Of a stretch of DNA of 19,891 bases, positions 13,599 to 19,891 are shown piece by piece. This stretch comes from CAITSH01 sp964385505. GTDB taxonomy: Bacteria > Pseudomonadota > Gammaproteobacteria > Burkholderiales > SG8-39. The translations under genes were made by a program, and so were the position numbers. The number at the start of each line of letters is the position of its first letter. Position 1 is the first letter of the stretch. The notes beneath the pieces are model-generated. The model was given only the letters and a program-made list of their open reading frames with translations, ran no database searches and was not told the DNA's origin. Where the stretch lies: NCBI GenBank assembly GCA_964385505.1, contig CAYLPI010000065.1, forward strand, positions 1 to 19,891, given 5' to 3'.

Positions 13599-14914
13599 GC
13601 ATCTGGTTTCGCACCGGGGGCATGCTGCTGCTCACCTTCGCGGCGTCGCTGGTCGCCTGGGCGACGCTGGGCCGCGTCTGGAGCCTCGCCGTTGCGGGTA
13701 TCGGTCTTGCGCTGTTGTTGCTGCGGCACCTGTCCAACCTGCAGGCACTGGTGGACTGGCTCAAAAACCCGCAATCGCTGCCGGTACCCGAGGGCACCGG
13801 CGCGTGGGAGCGGGTCTTCACCGCCTTGTACCGTTTCGTGCGCACCACCAACCAGCAACATCACCGCCTCACCACGACGCTGGCGCGCTTTCGCAAGGCC
13901 GGGCAGGCCTTGCCCGACGGCGTGATCGTGCTCGACGCCGATGACCGCATCGAGTGGTGCAACCTCATTGCCGAGCGCGATTTGAGCCTCGATATCGAAA
14001 AGGACGGCGGTCAGCCCATCGTCAACCTGATACGCCAGCCCGATTTTGTCGCCTACATGCAAACCGGCGATTTTGCCGAGCCGCTGGTGATGCGGCTGCA
14101 GCGCGGTGAGGCGATGGTGTTGTCGGTGCGCGTCGTGCCCTACGGCCAGGACCAGAAGCTGCTGCTGTCGCGCGACATCACCCAGGCCGAGAAGCTCGAG
14201 ACCATGCGCCGCGACTTTGTCGCCAATGTGTCGCACGAATTGAAGACGCCGATCACCGTGGTCAGCGGTTTTCTCGAAACGCTGGCGGACGGCAAGGTGC
14301 GCCTGGACGAGGCGCGCGGCAAACAGGTGATTGAAATCATGCGCGAGCAGAGCCAGCGCATGCAGTGGCTGATCGAGGATTTGCTGGTATTGTCGGCGCT
14401 CGAGGCAAGCACTTCGCCGGCGAGCGAGGTGCCGATCCCCATGGTTAGGCTGGTGGAAACGCTGGTCGAGGAGGCGCGCGCGCTGTCCGAGCGGCGGCAC
14501 AACATCGTCGTCGAAGCGCTGACCCCGGGCTGGCTGGAGGGCAACGAGCAGGAGTTGCGTTCGGCTTTCGGTAACCTCCTCAGCAACGCCATCCGCTACA
14601 CGCCGCAGGGCGGCGCGATTTGTCTGTCGTGGACCATGCGCGGCGACGAGGGCGTGTTCACGGTGCGCGACAGCGGCATCGGCATCGAGCCACGGCATAT
14701 TCCGCGCCTGACCGAACGGTTTTACCGCGTTGATTCGAGCCGCTCGCGCGAGACCGGCGGCACCGGTCTCGGTCTTGCCATCGTCAAGCATGTGCTGACG
14801 CGGCACCAGGGGACGCTGGAGATTCGCAGCGCCCCGGGTGAGGGCTCGAGTTTTTCCGCGGTTTTTCCGGCGCGGCGTGTCAAGGCCGACCCGACGGCTG
14901 CAGTTGCGGCCTGA
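13595..14914 (+). CDS. phoR: Phosphate regulon sensor histidine kinase PhoR
   Basis: A 439-residue membrane sensor kinase. Two hydrophobic segments at about 8-24 and 29-45 are followed by a charged linker (about 50-100), a PAS domain (about 103-195; LPDGVIVLDADDRIEWCN), a HisKA domain with phospho-acceptor His214 in FVANVSHELKTPI, and a HATPase domain with the N box (NLLSNAIRYTP), DSGIGI and GGTGLGLAIVKHVL. The absence of a large periplasmic domain is typical of PhoR, which senses phosphate through PstSCAB and PhoU. It phosphorylates PhoB. The start at 13595 gives the usual N-terminus. It is separated from phoB by a terminator-like hairpin, which may keep kinase levels below those of the regulator. 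pst and phoU genes are not in the window. Confidence 0.96.
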   Translation: MSIWFRTGGMLLLTFAASLVAWATLGRVWSLAVAGIGLALLLLRHLSNLQALVDWLKNPQSLPVPEGTGAWERVFTALYRFVRTTNQQHHRLTTTLARFRKAGQALPDGVIVLDADDRIEWCNLIAERDLSLDIEKDGGQPIVNLIRQPDFVAYMQTGDFAEPLVMRLQRGEAMVLSVRVVPYGQDQKLLLSRDITQAEKLETMRRDFVANVSHELKTPITVVSGFLETLADGKVRLDEARGKQVIEIMREQSQRMQWLIEDLLVLSALEASTSPASEVPIPMVRLVETLVEEARALSERRHNIVVEALTPGWLEGNEQELRSAFGNLLSNAIRYTPQGGAICLSWTMRGDEGVFTVRDSGIGIEPRHIPRLTERFYRVDSSRSRETGGTGLGLAIVKHVLTRHQGTLEIRSAPGEGSSFSAVFPARRVKADPTAAVAA

Positions 14915-14966
14915 ACCGTGGCGCTCGCACGGGTTTTATAAGTCTGGGTTCCGGCTGCAAGTGTAT

Positions 14967-16619
14967 TCAAGCGCGCGCGGTGAAGTTGGCGCGGTCGTAA
15001 TCGGCGCCGCGCCCGAGCAGTCCGAACAGGCTGACGACGAAGGATTCATCCTCAAGCTGCAATTCCACTTCGCGGCCGTTCTGGTACCAGCCCGAGGGCA
15101 GCACCAGGCTGGGTGCGAGCCCCGGTGCCACCGGTAGCAGGAAGGCCGGCGAGTACGGGTCCTTTTGCGAAGCAAGATCCGATTTGATACGCACCAGGCA
15201 CGCGCGGGCGATGCCCGGCAGCGCCCTGGCGCCAACCGACAGTGTGTTGTCGTGCCCCGAGACCAGCCAGCGCACCTCGGCCAGGATCATGCGTTTTGCG
15301 CCCTGCGGACGCAGCGCCACCAGTTGCCGGTGCTGCAGTCGCGTACCGGGGCCGCTGCGGCGCATGCGAAAACCGGTGGCGCTTTCGTCGAGCGTGTCCC
15401 ATTGTTCGAGCAGCAGCGTGGCCTGGTGCAGCGCCGCCGCCCTGTCTGCAAGCGCCGGTGCGTGCTGGAAAATATGGATGTGCTCGGCGTCGCGGCGCGA
15501 ATAGTCCCACTGCTTGAGATTGGTTTCCAGGAGTTTGCCGCTGATGGCGTGATGGATGGCGGCGAAACCGGCCACCAGCTCGGTCGGCGCCACCTGTTGG
15601 CGGCGCGGAAACTGCCTCGCCTTGGGAACGTCCAGCCAGGTGTGTGCCAGTTGCGACAGCAACTCGCCGCAGGTCGCCTGGGTGCAATCGGTACCGAGGC
15701 CCAACTCGGCCGGCATGGCGCCGCCGCCGAGCAGGCGTTGCCGTCCCCGCAGGCTGCGTGCGAGTTCGCCCATGTCAATGTAGCGTAACGTCGCGCCGGC
15801 AGCAGGCGACGTGGCGGTGCCGCCGCCCGGCGCCGCAGTGGTGGTCCAGCGCGCGCCTTCGCTGCCGGCGAGGTCGATGCAGTACGCACCGCTGCGGCCT
15901 TGCGCAGTGAGCAGCCGCGGTTTGTGCGACCAGCGGTAAGCCCAGCGCCGCATCAGTTGAAAGTCGCGCCCGGAAAGGCCGTAGGGTTGCGCCAGTTGCA
16001 GCAGGATCGGGCGCATGTAGGTCGAGGTGCAGCTTTTTATTGCCGCGATGTGGGCGTTGGTGTTGGCCGCACCGGTGCCGGCTTTGGCGAGGTTGAGGTT
16101 GGCAAAGCCGCGCGCTTCCGCAATGGCGTACAACTCGTGCAGCAGCGGCCACAGGTCGGGGTCGATCTCGCGCCGTGCCTGCCAGAACGCCGCGAGCAGT
16201 TCACCAATGGCTTCGAGCGAGCGCTGGCACAACAGCGGCAGACGGCCGGCGAGTTCGGGGTGCGTGTTCTTGAGTGCGGCGCGAAACAGCCGGCGGTAGC
16301 CGCGCATTACCGCGCGCCACAAGTCGTAAGCCTGTTCAAAAGCGGCGTTCTCGATGTGGCCGAGTGGCAGCGGCTTGGACAGGAATTTTTTGGCCAGTTC
16401 CTCCTGCGCCGCGCCGAGGGGCTTGCGCAGGCGCTCGAGAATGTCGAGGTAATCGTTGTGCCGTGGTGGCGCCTCTTCAAGTTGCTCGATCAGCAGCGTG
16501 AACTCGTGACAGGCCTGGCGCGGATCGGACAGGTAGGCCGAGGCCAGCCATTGTTCACAGCTTTTCGTATCCGACAGCAGCGGCCGGCTGGCGGGAAGAA
16601 AATCGCTTTGGGTGCTCAT
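14967..16619 (-). CDS. Large protein with PilZ-like DxSxxG motif, paralogue 1
   Basis: A 550-residue soluble protein with no signal peptide or membrane segment. I do not recognise a named family. Residues 1-230 are mostly helical, including ILERLRKPLGAAQEELAKKFLSKPLPLG (60-87) and several Trp-rich helices. A Gly/Ala/Thr-rich loop (about 252-276) follows. Residues 400-550 look beta-rich and contain WDTLDESATGFRMR (DxSxxG at 411-416), then EVRWLVSG. This resembles the second c-di-GMP motif of PilZ domains, but the matching RxxxR is not evident in the usual place. The next gene encodes a paralogue sharing these blocks. The ATG at 16619 is chosen because AGGAG lies 5 bp before it; the in-frame ATG at 16637 is upstream of that site. 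A role in c-di-GMP signalling is a guess. Confidence 0.8.
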   Translation of the reverse strand: MSTQSDFLPASRPLLSDTKSCEQWLASAYLSDPRQACHEFTLLIEQLEEAPPRHNDYLDILERLRKPLGAAQEELAKKFLSKPLPLGHIENAAFEQAYDLWRAVMRGYRRLFRAALKNTHPELAGRLPLLCQRSLEAIGELLAAFWQARREIDPDLWPLLHELYAIAEARGFANLNLAKAGTGAANTNAHIAAIKSCTSTYMRPILLQLAQPYGLSGRDFQLMRRWAYRWSHKPRLLTAQGRSGAYCIDLAGSEGARWTTTAAPGGGTATSPAAGATLRYIDMGELARSLRGRQRLLGGGAMPAELGLGTDCTQATCGELLSQLAHTWLDVPKARQFPRRQQVAPTELVAGFAAIHHAISGKLLETNLKQWDYSRRDAEHIHIFQHAPALADRAAALHQATLLLEQWDTLDESATGFRMRRSGPGTRLQHRQLVALRPQGAKRMILAEVRWLVSGHDNTLSVGARALPGIARACLVRIKSDLASQKDPYSPAFLLPVAPGLAPSLVLPSGWYQNGREVELQLEDESFVVSLFGLLGRGADYDRANFTARA

Positions 16620-16686
16620 ATGGGCTCCTGGGCGCATGGGGGAGGTAACGGTCTCCCGGGTGCCGCCGGTGGCGGCAGGGACAGAC

Positions 16687-16701
16687 TATGACGAAGTCAT
16701 A
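16687..16701. promoter_or_regulatory. Inverted repeat upstream of paralogue 1, possible operator
   Basis: TATGAC-GAA-GTCATA is a perfect 6-bp inverted repeat with a 3-base centre, 67 bp before the start of the 550-residue gene. On the minus strand it overlaps a CATTAT -10-like hexamer. It could be a repressor site. This is the most A/T-rich stretch of an otherwise GC-rich gap. Confidence 0.25.
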
Positions 16702-16799
16702 ATGCGCCCCGGGCGACCTTGCGGGGAGGAAATAATTGGCAATTCCAGCACGATGCCCTGTCGTGCCAGTCCGACAATCAGCGTCCTTGCGGACGGATG

Positions 16800-16873
16800 G
16801 GGGCGGACCGTGTCGGGGCGGACCTGTCGGGGCGGACCTGTCGGGGAGGACCGTGTGGGAGCGGACCGCGCGA
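16800..16873. repeat. G-rich 14-15-bp imperfect tandem repeat between the paralogues
   Basis: About five contiguous units of the form GGGGCGGACC(G)TGTC, two of them identical 14-mers (GGGGCGGACCTGTC) and the others 15 bases with substitutions. It ends at the stop codon of the downstream paralogue (16877) and so occupies that gene's 3' flank. Units touch one another without spacers. The plus strand has four to five G runs about 10-11 bases apart. No gene is seen in the 16620-16876 gap. Confidence 0.85.
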
Positions 16874-16876
16874 CCC

Positions 16877-18475
16877 TCAGATCGCCTCGTAAGTGACGCG
16901 CTCGAAATCGTTGCCGCGCTCGAGGATGCCGGTCAGCAGCAGTTGTTGCGGCGCTTCGCGCCAGACCTCGACCACGCGTTTGGGCCGGAACCAGCCGTTG
17001 GGCAGGATCAGCGACGCCGGTGAGCGTAGCGCCGCCACCTCGGGCAGGGCCAGGGCGGGGATGTATTTTTCGGCTGTGGCGTTGATGCCGGTCGGCTTGA
17101 CGGCGATGGTTTGCGGTACGCCGGGCATCAGTCGCACTCCGGCATTGAGGTCGAGTTCATGCGTGGACAGCAGCCAGCGTATCGTGCCGAGCATGAAATT
17201 GCGGCTGTCGGCCGGCCGCACGCCCACCAGTTGCGAATGCGCGAAGCGCGCGCCGTCGGTGTCGGCTGGGCGACACATGCGCAGGCCGGTCAGGCTCTCG
17301 TCAAGCAGCGTCCAGACCTCGATGGTGTAACCCTGGATCTGACTGAAATCGCTTTCATCGCGTGTGGCGATGCGGCCGAAGGTGGCGATTTCCTGGCGTT
17401 CCTTGGCCGACAATTCCTTGACATTGCCCGGCTGCTTGAACGGCAGCCCGCAGATGTAATGATGGATCGCACCGATGCCGCTGCTCACCTGCGCCTTGGC
17501 CGCGCCGCTTTGGCGCGAATGGTCGCGGGTGTTGCTGGCCTCGCACAACTGGCGGTACAGCAGCGTCAGGTTTTGCTCGCAAAAGGGCTGCACGCATTCG
17601 TCGCCGAGCTTGAGCGACTGCGGGCTTTCGCCTTTGCGCAGCAGCATGATGCGCTTTTTGAGGCTGGCGCCGAGCTCGTCCATGCCGAGGTAGCGCACGC
17701 CTGCGCCGCCGGTCGCCTGACGCGCCACGCCGGCGGCGCCCTCAAGGTCGACGGCAAGCTGCGTCAGCCCGGTCTGGCTTGCTTCACGGCTCACCGTCAC
17801 CCGCTCCGTCCAGCGTTCAAGCCACTTGGCGATCATCGCCAACTGGCGCGGTGAGTGCTCGTTCGGGTTGGCGAGGTTGAGCAACAGCGTGCGCAGCCAG
17901 GTCTGCTCCGGGGTGGTGAGCGTGGAGGCCTTGCACTGTGCGTCGGAAACGTCGATCTGCTCGAGGTGGCGTTCCTCGGCGAAATGGTAGATGACATGCG
18001 CGAGGCGCCAGTCATCGGGCTCGATGTCCTGGCAGGCCTTGTAGTGCTCGTTGATTTTCTGCGCGACGCAGTCGAGCGCACGCTGGCAGGAAACCGCGCC
18101 CTGCCCGATCAACTCACCGGCGGCAACCGCGGCGAGGCAGTGCTGGTAGCCCTTTCCCAGCGCGTCCCACAGCGCGGTGACGTTGAGGAAGATGTCGCGC
18201 TCGAGCCGGCCCAGGGGCAGCGCACGGCCGGAGAACTTCTTTGCCAGTTCGGCCTGCACGAAATAAACCGGCTCGCGCAGTACCTCGAGGATTTTCAGGC
18301 GCTCGCTTGCGGGCAGTTCAAAGGTGTTGAGCTCTTCGATATGCCCGAGCAGCGCACCTTGCGCCGGGGCGACGTTGATCAGCGGCAGCGTTTGCAGCCA
18401 TCCGGCGCAGGAATTGGCGTCGGCGAAGCCGGGGTGGTTCTGCGCGCTGGTCGCCGGAAGTTCGAACAAGGCCAT
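16877..18475 (-). CDS. Large protein with PilZ-like DxSxxG motif, paralogue 2
   Basis: A 532-residue soluble protein, paralogous to the 550-residue product of the next gene. Shared blocks are ERLKILEVLREPVYFVQAELAKKFSGRALPLG (58-89), RYLGMDELGASLKKR, GIGAIHHYICG and WTLLDESLTGLRMCR (DxSxxG at 392-397), followed by GTIRWLLSTHELDLNAGVRLMPG. The C-terminal 150 residues look beta-rich and PilZ-like; the N-terminal part looks helical. A clear RxxxR before DxSxxG is missing, although Arg369 and Arg372 lie about 20 residues upstream and could play that part. There is no strong ribosome-binding site before the ATG at 18475, yet no alternative start fits better. It may be transcribed from the 174-bp gap upstream or by read-through from the Fe-S oxidoreductase gene. 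Function unknown. Confidence 0.8.
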   Translation of the reverse strand: MALFELPATSAQNHPGFADANSCAGWLQTLPLINVAPAQGALLGHIEELNTFELPASERLKILEVLREPVYFVQAELAKKFSGRALPLGRLERDIFLNVTALWDALGKGYQHCLAAVAAGELIGQGAVSCQRALDCVAQKINEHYKACQDIEPDDWRLAHVIYHFAEERHLEQIDVSDAQCKASTLTTPEQTWLRTLLLNLANPNEHSPRQLAMIAKWLERWTERVTVSREASQTGLTQLAVDLEGAAGVARQATGGAGVRYLGMDELGASLKKRIMLLRKGESPQSLKLGDECVQPFCEQNLTLLYRQLCEASNTRDHSRQSGAAKAQVSSGIGAIHHYICGLPFKQPGNVKELSAKERQEIATFGRIATRDESDFSQIQGYTIEVWTLLDESLTGLRMCRPADTDGARFAHSQLVGVRPADSRNFMLGTIRWLLSTHELDLNAGVRLMPGVPQTIAVKPTGINATAEKYIPALALPEVAALRSPASLILPNGWFRPKRVVEVWREAPQQLLLTGILERGNDFERVTYEAI

Positions 18476-18649
18476 GTCAATGCGCTGGCGAGAAACGCCG
18501 CGCGCCCCTGGTCAGGCACGGCGTGAACGCGGTGGCCTTCAATGTGTTCATCCCCATCAACCGGTGCTTGCCGTGTTGTTCTTTGGACCGGGACAGGCCG
18601 CTCCCTCGCGGCTTGTCATGCTGTGCGAAAGCATAGCGCAGAAAGGCCT

Positions 18650-19891
18650 TCAGAGCAGTACCCGCTCGATGCCGCCGTGGTTGGCCATTTCGACATAATT
18701 GCGCATCCAGTCCGGGCCGAGCACGCTTTTGGCGACTTCGACGACGATGTAATCGGCGCTCACACCGGTGTCGTCCGAGTAACGGGCGAGTCCTTGCAGG
18801 CAGGACGGGCAGGAGGTGAGGATTTTCACCTCCCCCGTGAAAACATCGCCGCTGTCTGGAGTGGCGCGCAGCGAGGTGACGCCCTTGCGCATCTCCTCTT
18901 CCTTGCGATAGCGGATCTGCGTGGAAATGTCGGGGCGCGTCACCGCCAGCGTGCCCGATTCACCGCAGCAACGCTCGTTCTGCGTGACGCCGCCGCCCAT
19001 CAACTGGTTGACCACCTTCATCGGCTGGTGGGTCTTCATCGGCGTGTGGCAGGGGTCGTGGTACATGTAACGCACGCCGGCGACGCCCTCCAGCCTGACG
19101 CCTTTTTCCATCAGGTATTCATGGATGTCGAGCAGGCGGCAGCCGGGGAAGATTTTGTCGAACTCGTACTTCTGCAACTGGTCCATGCAGGTGCCGCAGG
19201 AGACGATAACCGTCTTGATGTCGAGGTAATTGAGGGTGTTGGCGACGCGGTGGAACAGCACGCGGTTGTCGGTGGTGATGCTCTGGCCCTTGTCGTGGTC
19301 GCCGGCCGCCGTTTGCGGGTAACCGCAGCAAAGGTATCCGGGCGGCAGCACCGTTTGCGCACCGACGTGATAGAGCATGGCCTGGGTGGCAAGGCCGACC
19401 TGGCCGAACAGGCGCTCCGATCCGCAGCCGGGGAAGTAGAACACCGCCTCGGCATCTTCCGCCGCTTTTTGCGGATTGCGGATGATAGGCACGACCTTGT
19501 TGTCTTCAATGTCGAGCAGCGCGCGCGAGGTGCGCTTGGGCAGGCCGCCGGGCATCGGCTTGTTGATGAAGTGGATGATCTGGGACTTGAGCGCCGGCTT
19601 GCCAACGCTGGAGGGCGGGCGGCGCGTCTGCAGCCTGGCGAGGCCGAGCATGCTGGCGAGTTTGTACGCCGCGCGTTGCGCCTTGAAGCCCCACTCGATC
19701 ATCAGGGTGCGCGTGAGCTTGATGGTGGCGGGATCGGTGGCGTTGAGGAAGAACATCGCCGCCGCAGTACCCGGGTTGAAGCGTTTTTTGCCTTCCTGGC
19801 GCAACAGGTTGCGCATGGCAATGGAGACATCGCCGAAGTCGATGTCCACCGGGCAGGGGTTGGCGCACTTGTGGCACACCGTGCAGTGGTC
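18650..19891 (-). CDS. C-terminal part of a large FAD/[4Fe-4S] oxidoreductase (DUF3683 type)
   Basis: The frame enters from the right edge; 413 C-terminal residues are visible. At the edge, CTVCHKCANPCP is a complete CxxCxxCxxxCP [4Fe-4S] motif. Two cysteine-rich CCG domains follow, as in GlcF, LldE and HdrB. The first has FPGCGSERLFGQVG, GYLCCGYPQTAAG and VSCGTCMDQL; the second has YHDPCHTPMK, NERCCGESGTLAV and TSCPSCLQGLARY. The blocks LLDIEDNKVVPIIRNP and TTDNRVLFHRVANTLNYLDIKTVIVSCGTCMDQLQKYEFDKIFPGCRLLDIHEYLMEKGV match my memory of the roughly 1,280-residue betaproteobacterial DUF3683/FAD-linked oxidase fusion, related to D-lactate dehydrogenases. The flavin half would lie beyond the window. 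It probably passes electrons from a 2-hydroxy acid to the quinone pool; the substrate is not proven. Confidence 0.87.
   Translation of the reverse strand, partial: DHCTVCHKCANPCPVDIDFGDVSIAMRNLLRQEGKKRFNPGTAAAMFFLNATDPATIKLTRTLMIEWGFKAQRAAYKLASMLGLARLQTRRPPSSVGKPALKSQIIHFINKPMPGGLPKRTSRALLDIEDNKVVPIIRNPQKAAEDAEAVFYFPGCGSERLFGQVGLATQAMLYHVGAQTVLPPGYLCCGYPQTAAGDHDKGQSITTDNRVLFHRVANTLNYLDIKTVIVSCGTCMDQLQKYEFDKIFPGCRLLDIHEYLMEKGVRLEGVAGVRYMYHDPCHTPMKTHQPMKVVNQLMGGGVTQNERCCGESGTLAVTRPDISTQIRYRKEEEMRKGVTSLRATPDSGDVFTGEVKILTSCPSCLQGLARYSDDTGVSADYIVVEVAKSVLGPDWMRNYVEMANHGGIERVLL

Noticed and set aside
13235..14806. A 523-codon minus-strand open frame opposite phoB and phoR
   Set aside because: It lies wholly antisense to two certain genes, is rich in His, Gln and Arg as expected for a shadow of GC-rich coding DNA, and resembles no family.
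18597..18612. GCCGC/GCGGC stem after the Fe-S oxidoreductase gene
   Set aside because: Five pairs with no T run; expected by chance in GC-rich DNA.

Overview
The window looks like chromosomal DNA of a betaproteobacterium. The evidence is the high GC, the PhoB/PhoR pair, UbiE with a neighbouring DUF971 protein, a Tim44-like membrane protein, and the C-terminus of a large DUF3683-type FAD/iron-sulfur oxidoreductase. No tRNA, rRNA, insertion sequence or CRISPR array was seen. No gene-free stretch exceeds 300 bases; the longest is 16620-16876, which holds a G-rich tandem repeat.

Left part (1-10.4 kb): an accessory catabolic region. Two plus-strand genes at the left edge encode a D-tartrate-dehydratase-like enolase-superfamily protein (5' end cut by the window) and a small VOC protein. 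They converge on an eight-gene minus-strand operon running from 9060 down to 1219: small cupin, Rieske non-heme-iron oxygenase alpha, oxygenase beta, amidase-signature hydrolase, TRAP binding protein, a second and very atypical enolase-superfamily protein, TRAP small permease, TRAP large permease. A divergent gene (9128-10357) encodes a SARP/BTAD-type activator fused to a C-terminal PAS domain. A perfect heptamer direct repeat with an 11-bp period lies between regulator and operon, which is the geometry expected of a SARP operator. The likely job is uptake of an organic acid or amide by the TRAP system, amide hydrolysis, ring hydroxylation, and downstream processing by enolase, cupin and VOC enzymes. 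The substrate cannot be read from sequence. No ferredoxin or reductase for the oxygenase lies in the window.

A bidirectional terminator (10400-10425) separates this region from the right part (10.4-19.9 kb), which looks like core genome. In order it holds a Tim44-like membrane protein (-), ubiE (-) with a 17-bp repeat at its 3' end, a DUF971 protein (-), then phoB and phoR (+). phoB is preceded by a good PHO box and -10 element, and a terminator-like hairpin sits between phoB and phoR. Then come two tandem paralogous proteins of about 530-550 residues with a PilZ-like DxSxxG motif (-), and the C-terminal part of the FAD/Fe-S oxidoreductase (-), which runs off the right edge.

The most unusual items are the SARP-PAS regulator with its predicted operator, the enolase-fold protein lacking the usual catalytic residues, the amidase/Rieske/TRAP gene combination, and the PilZ-like tandem pair.
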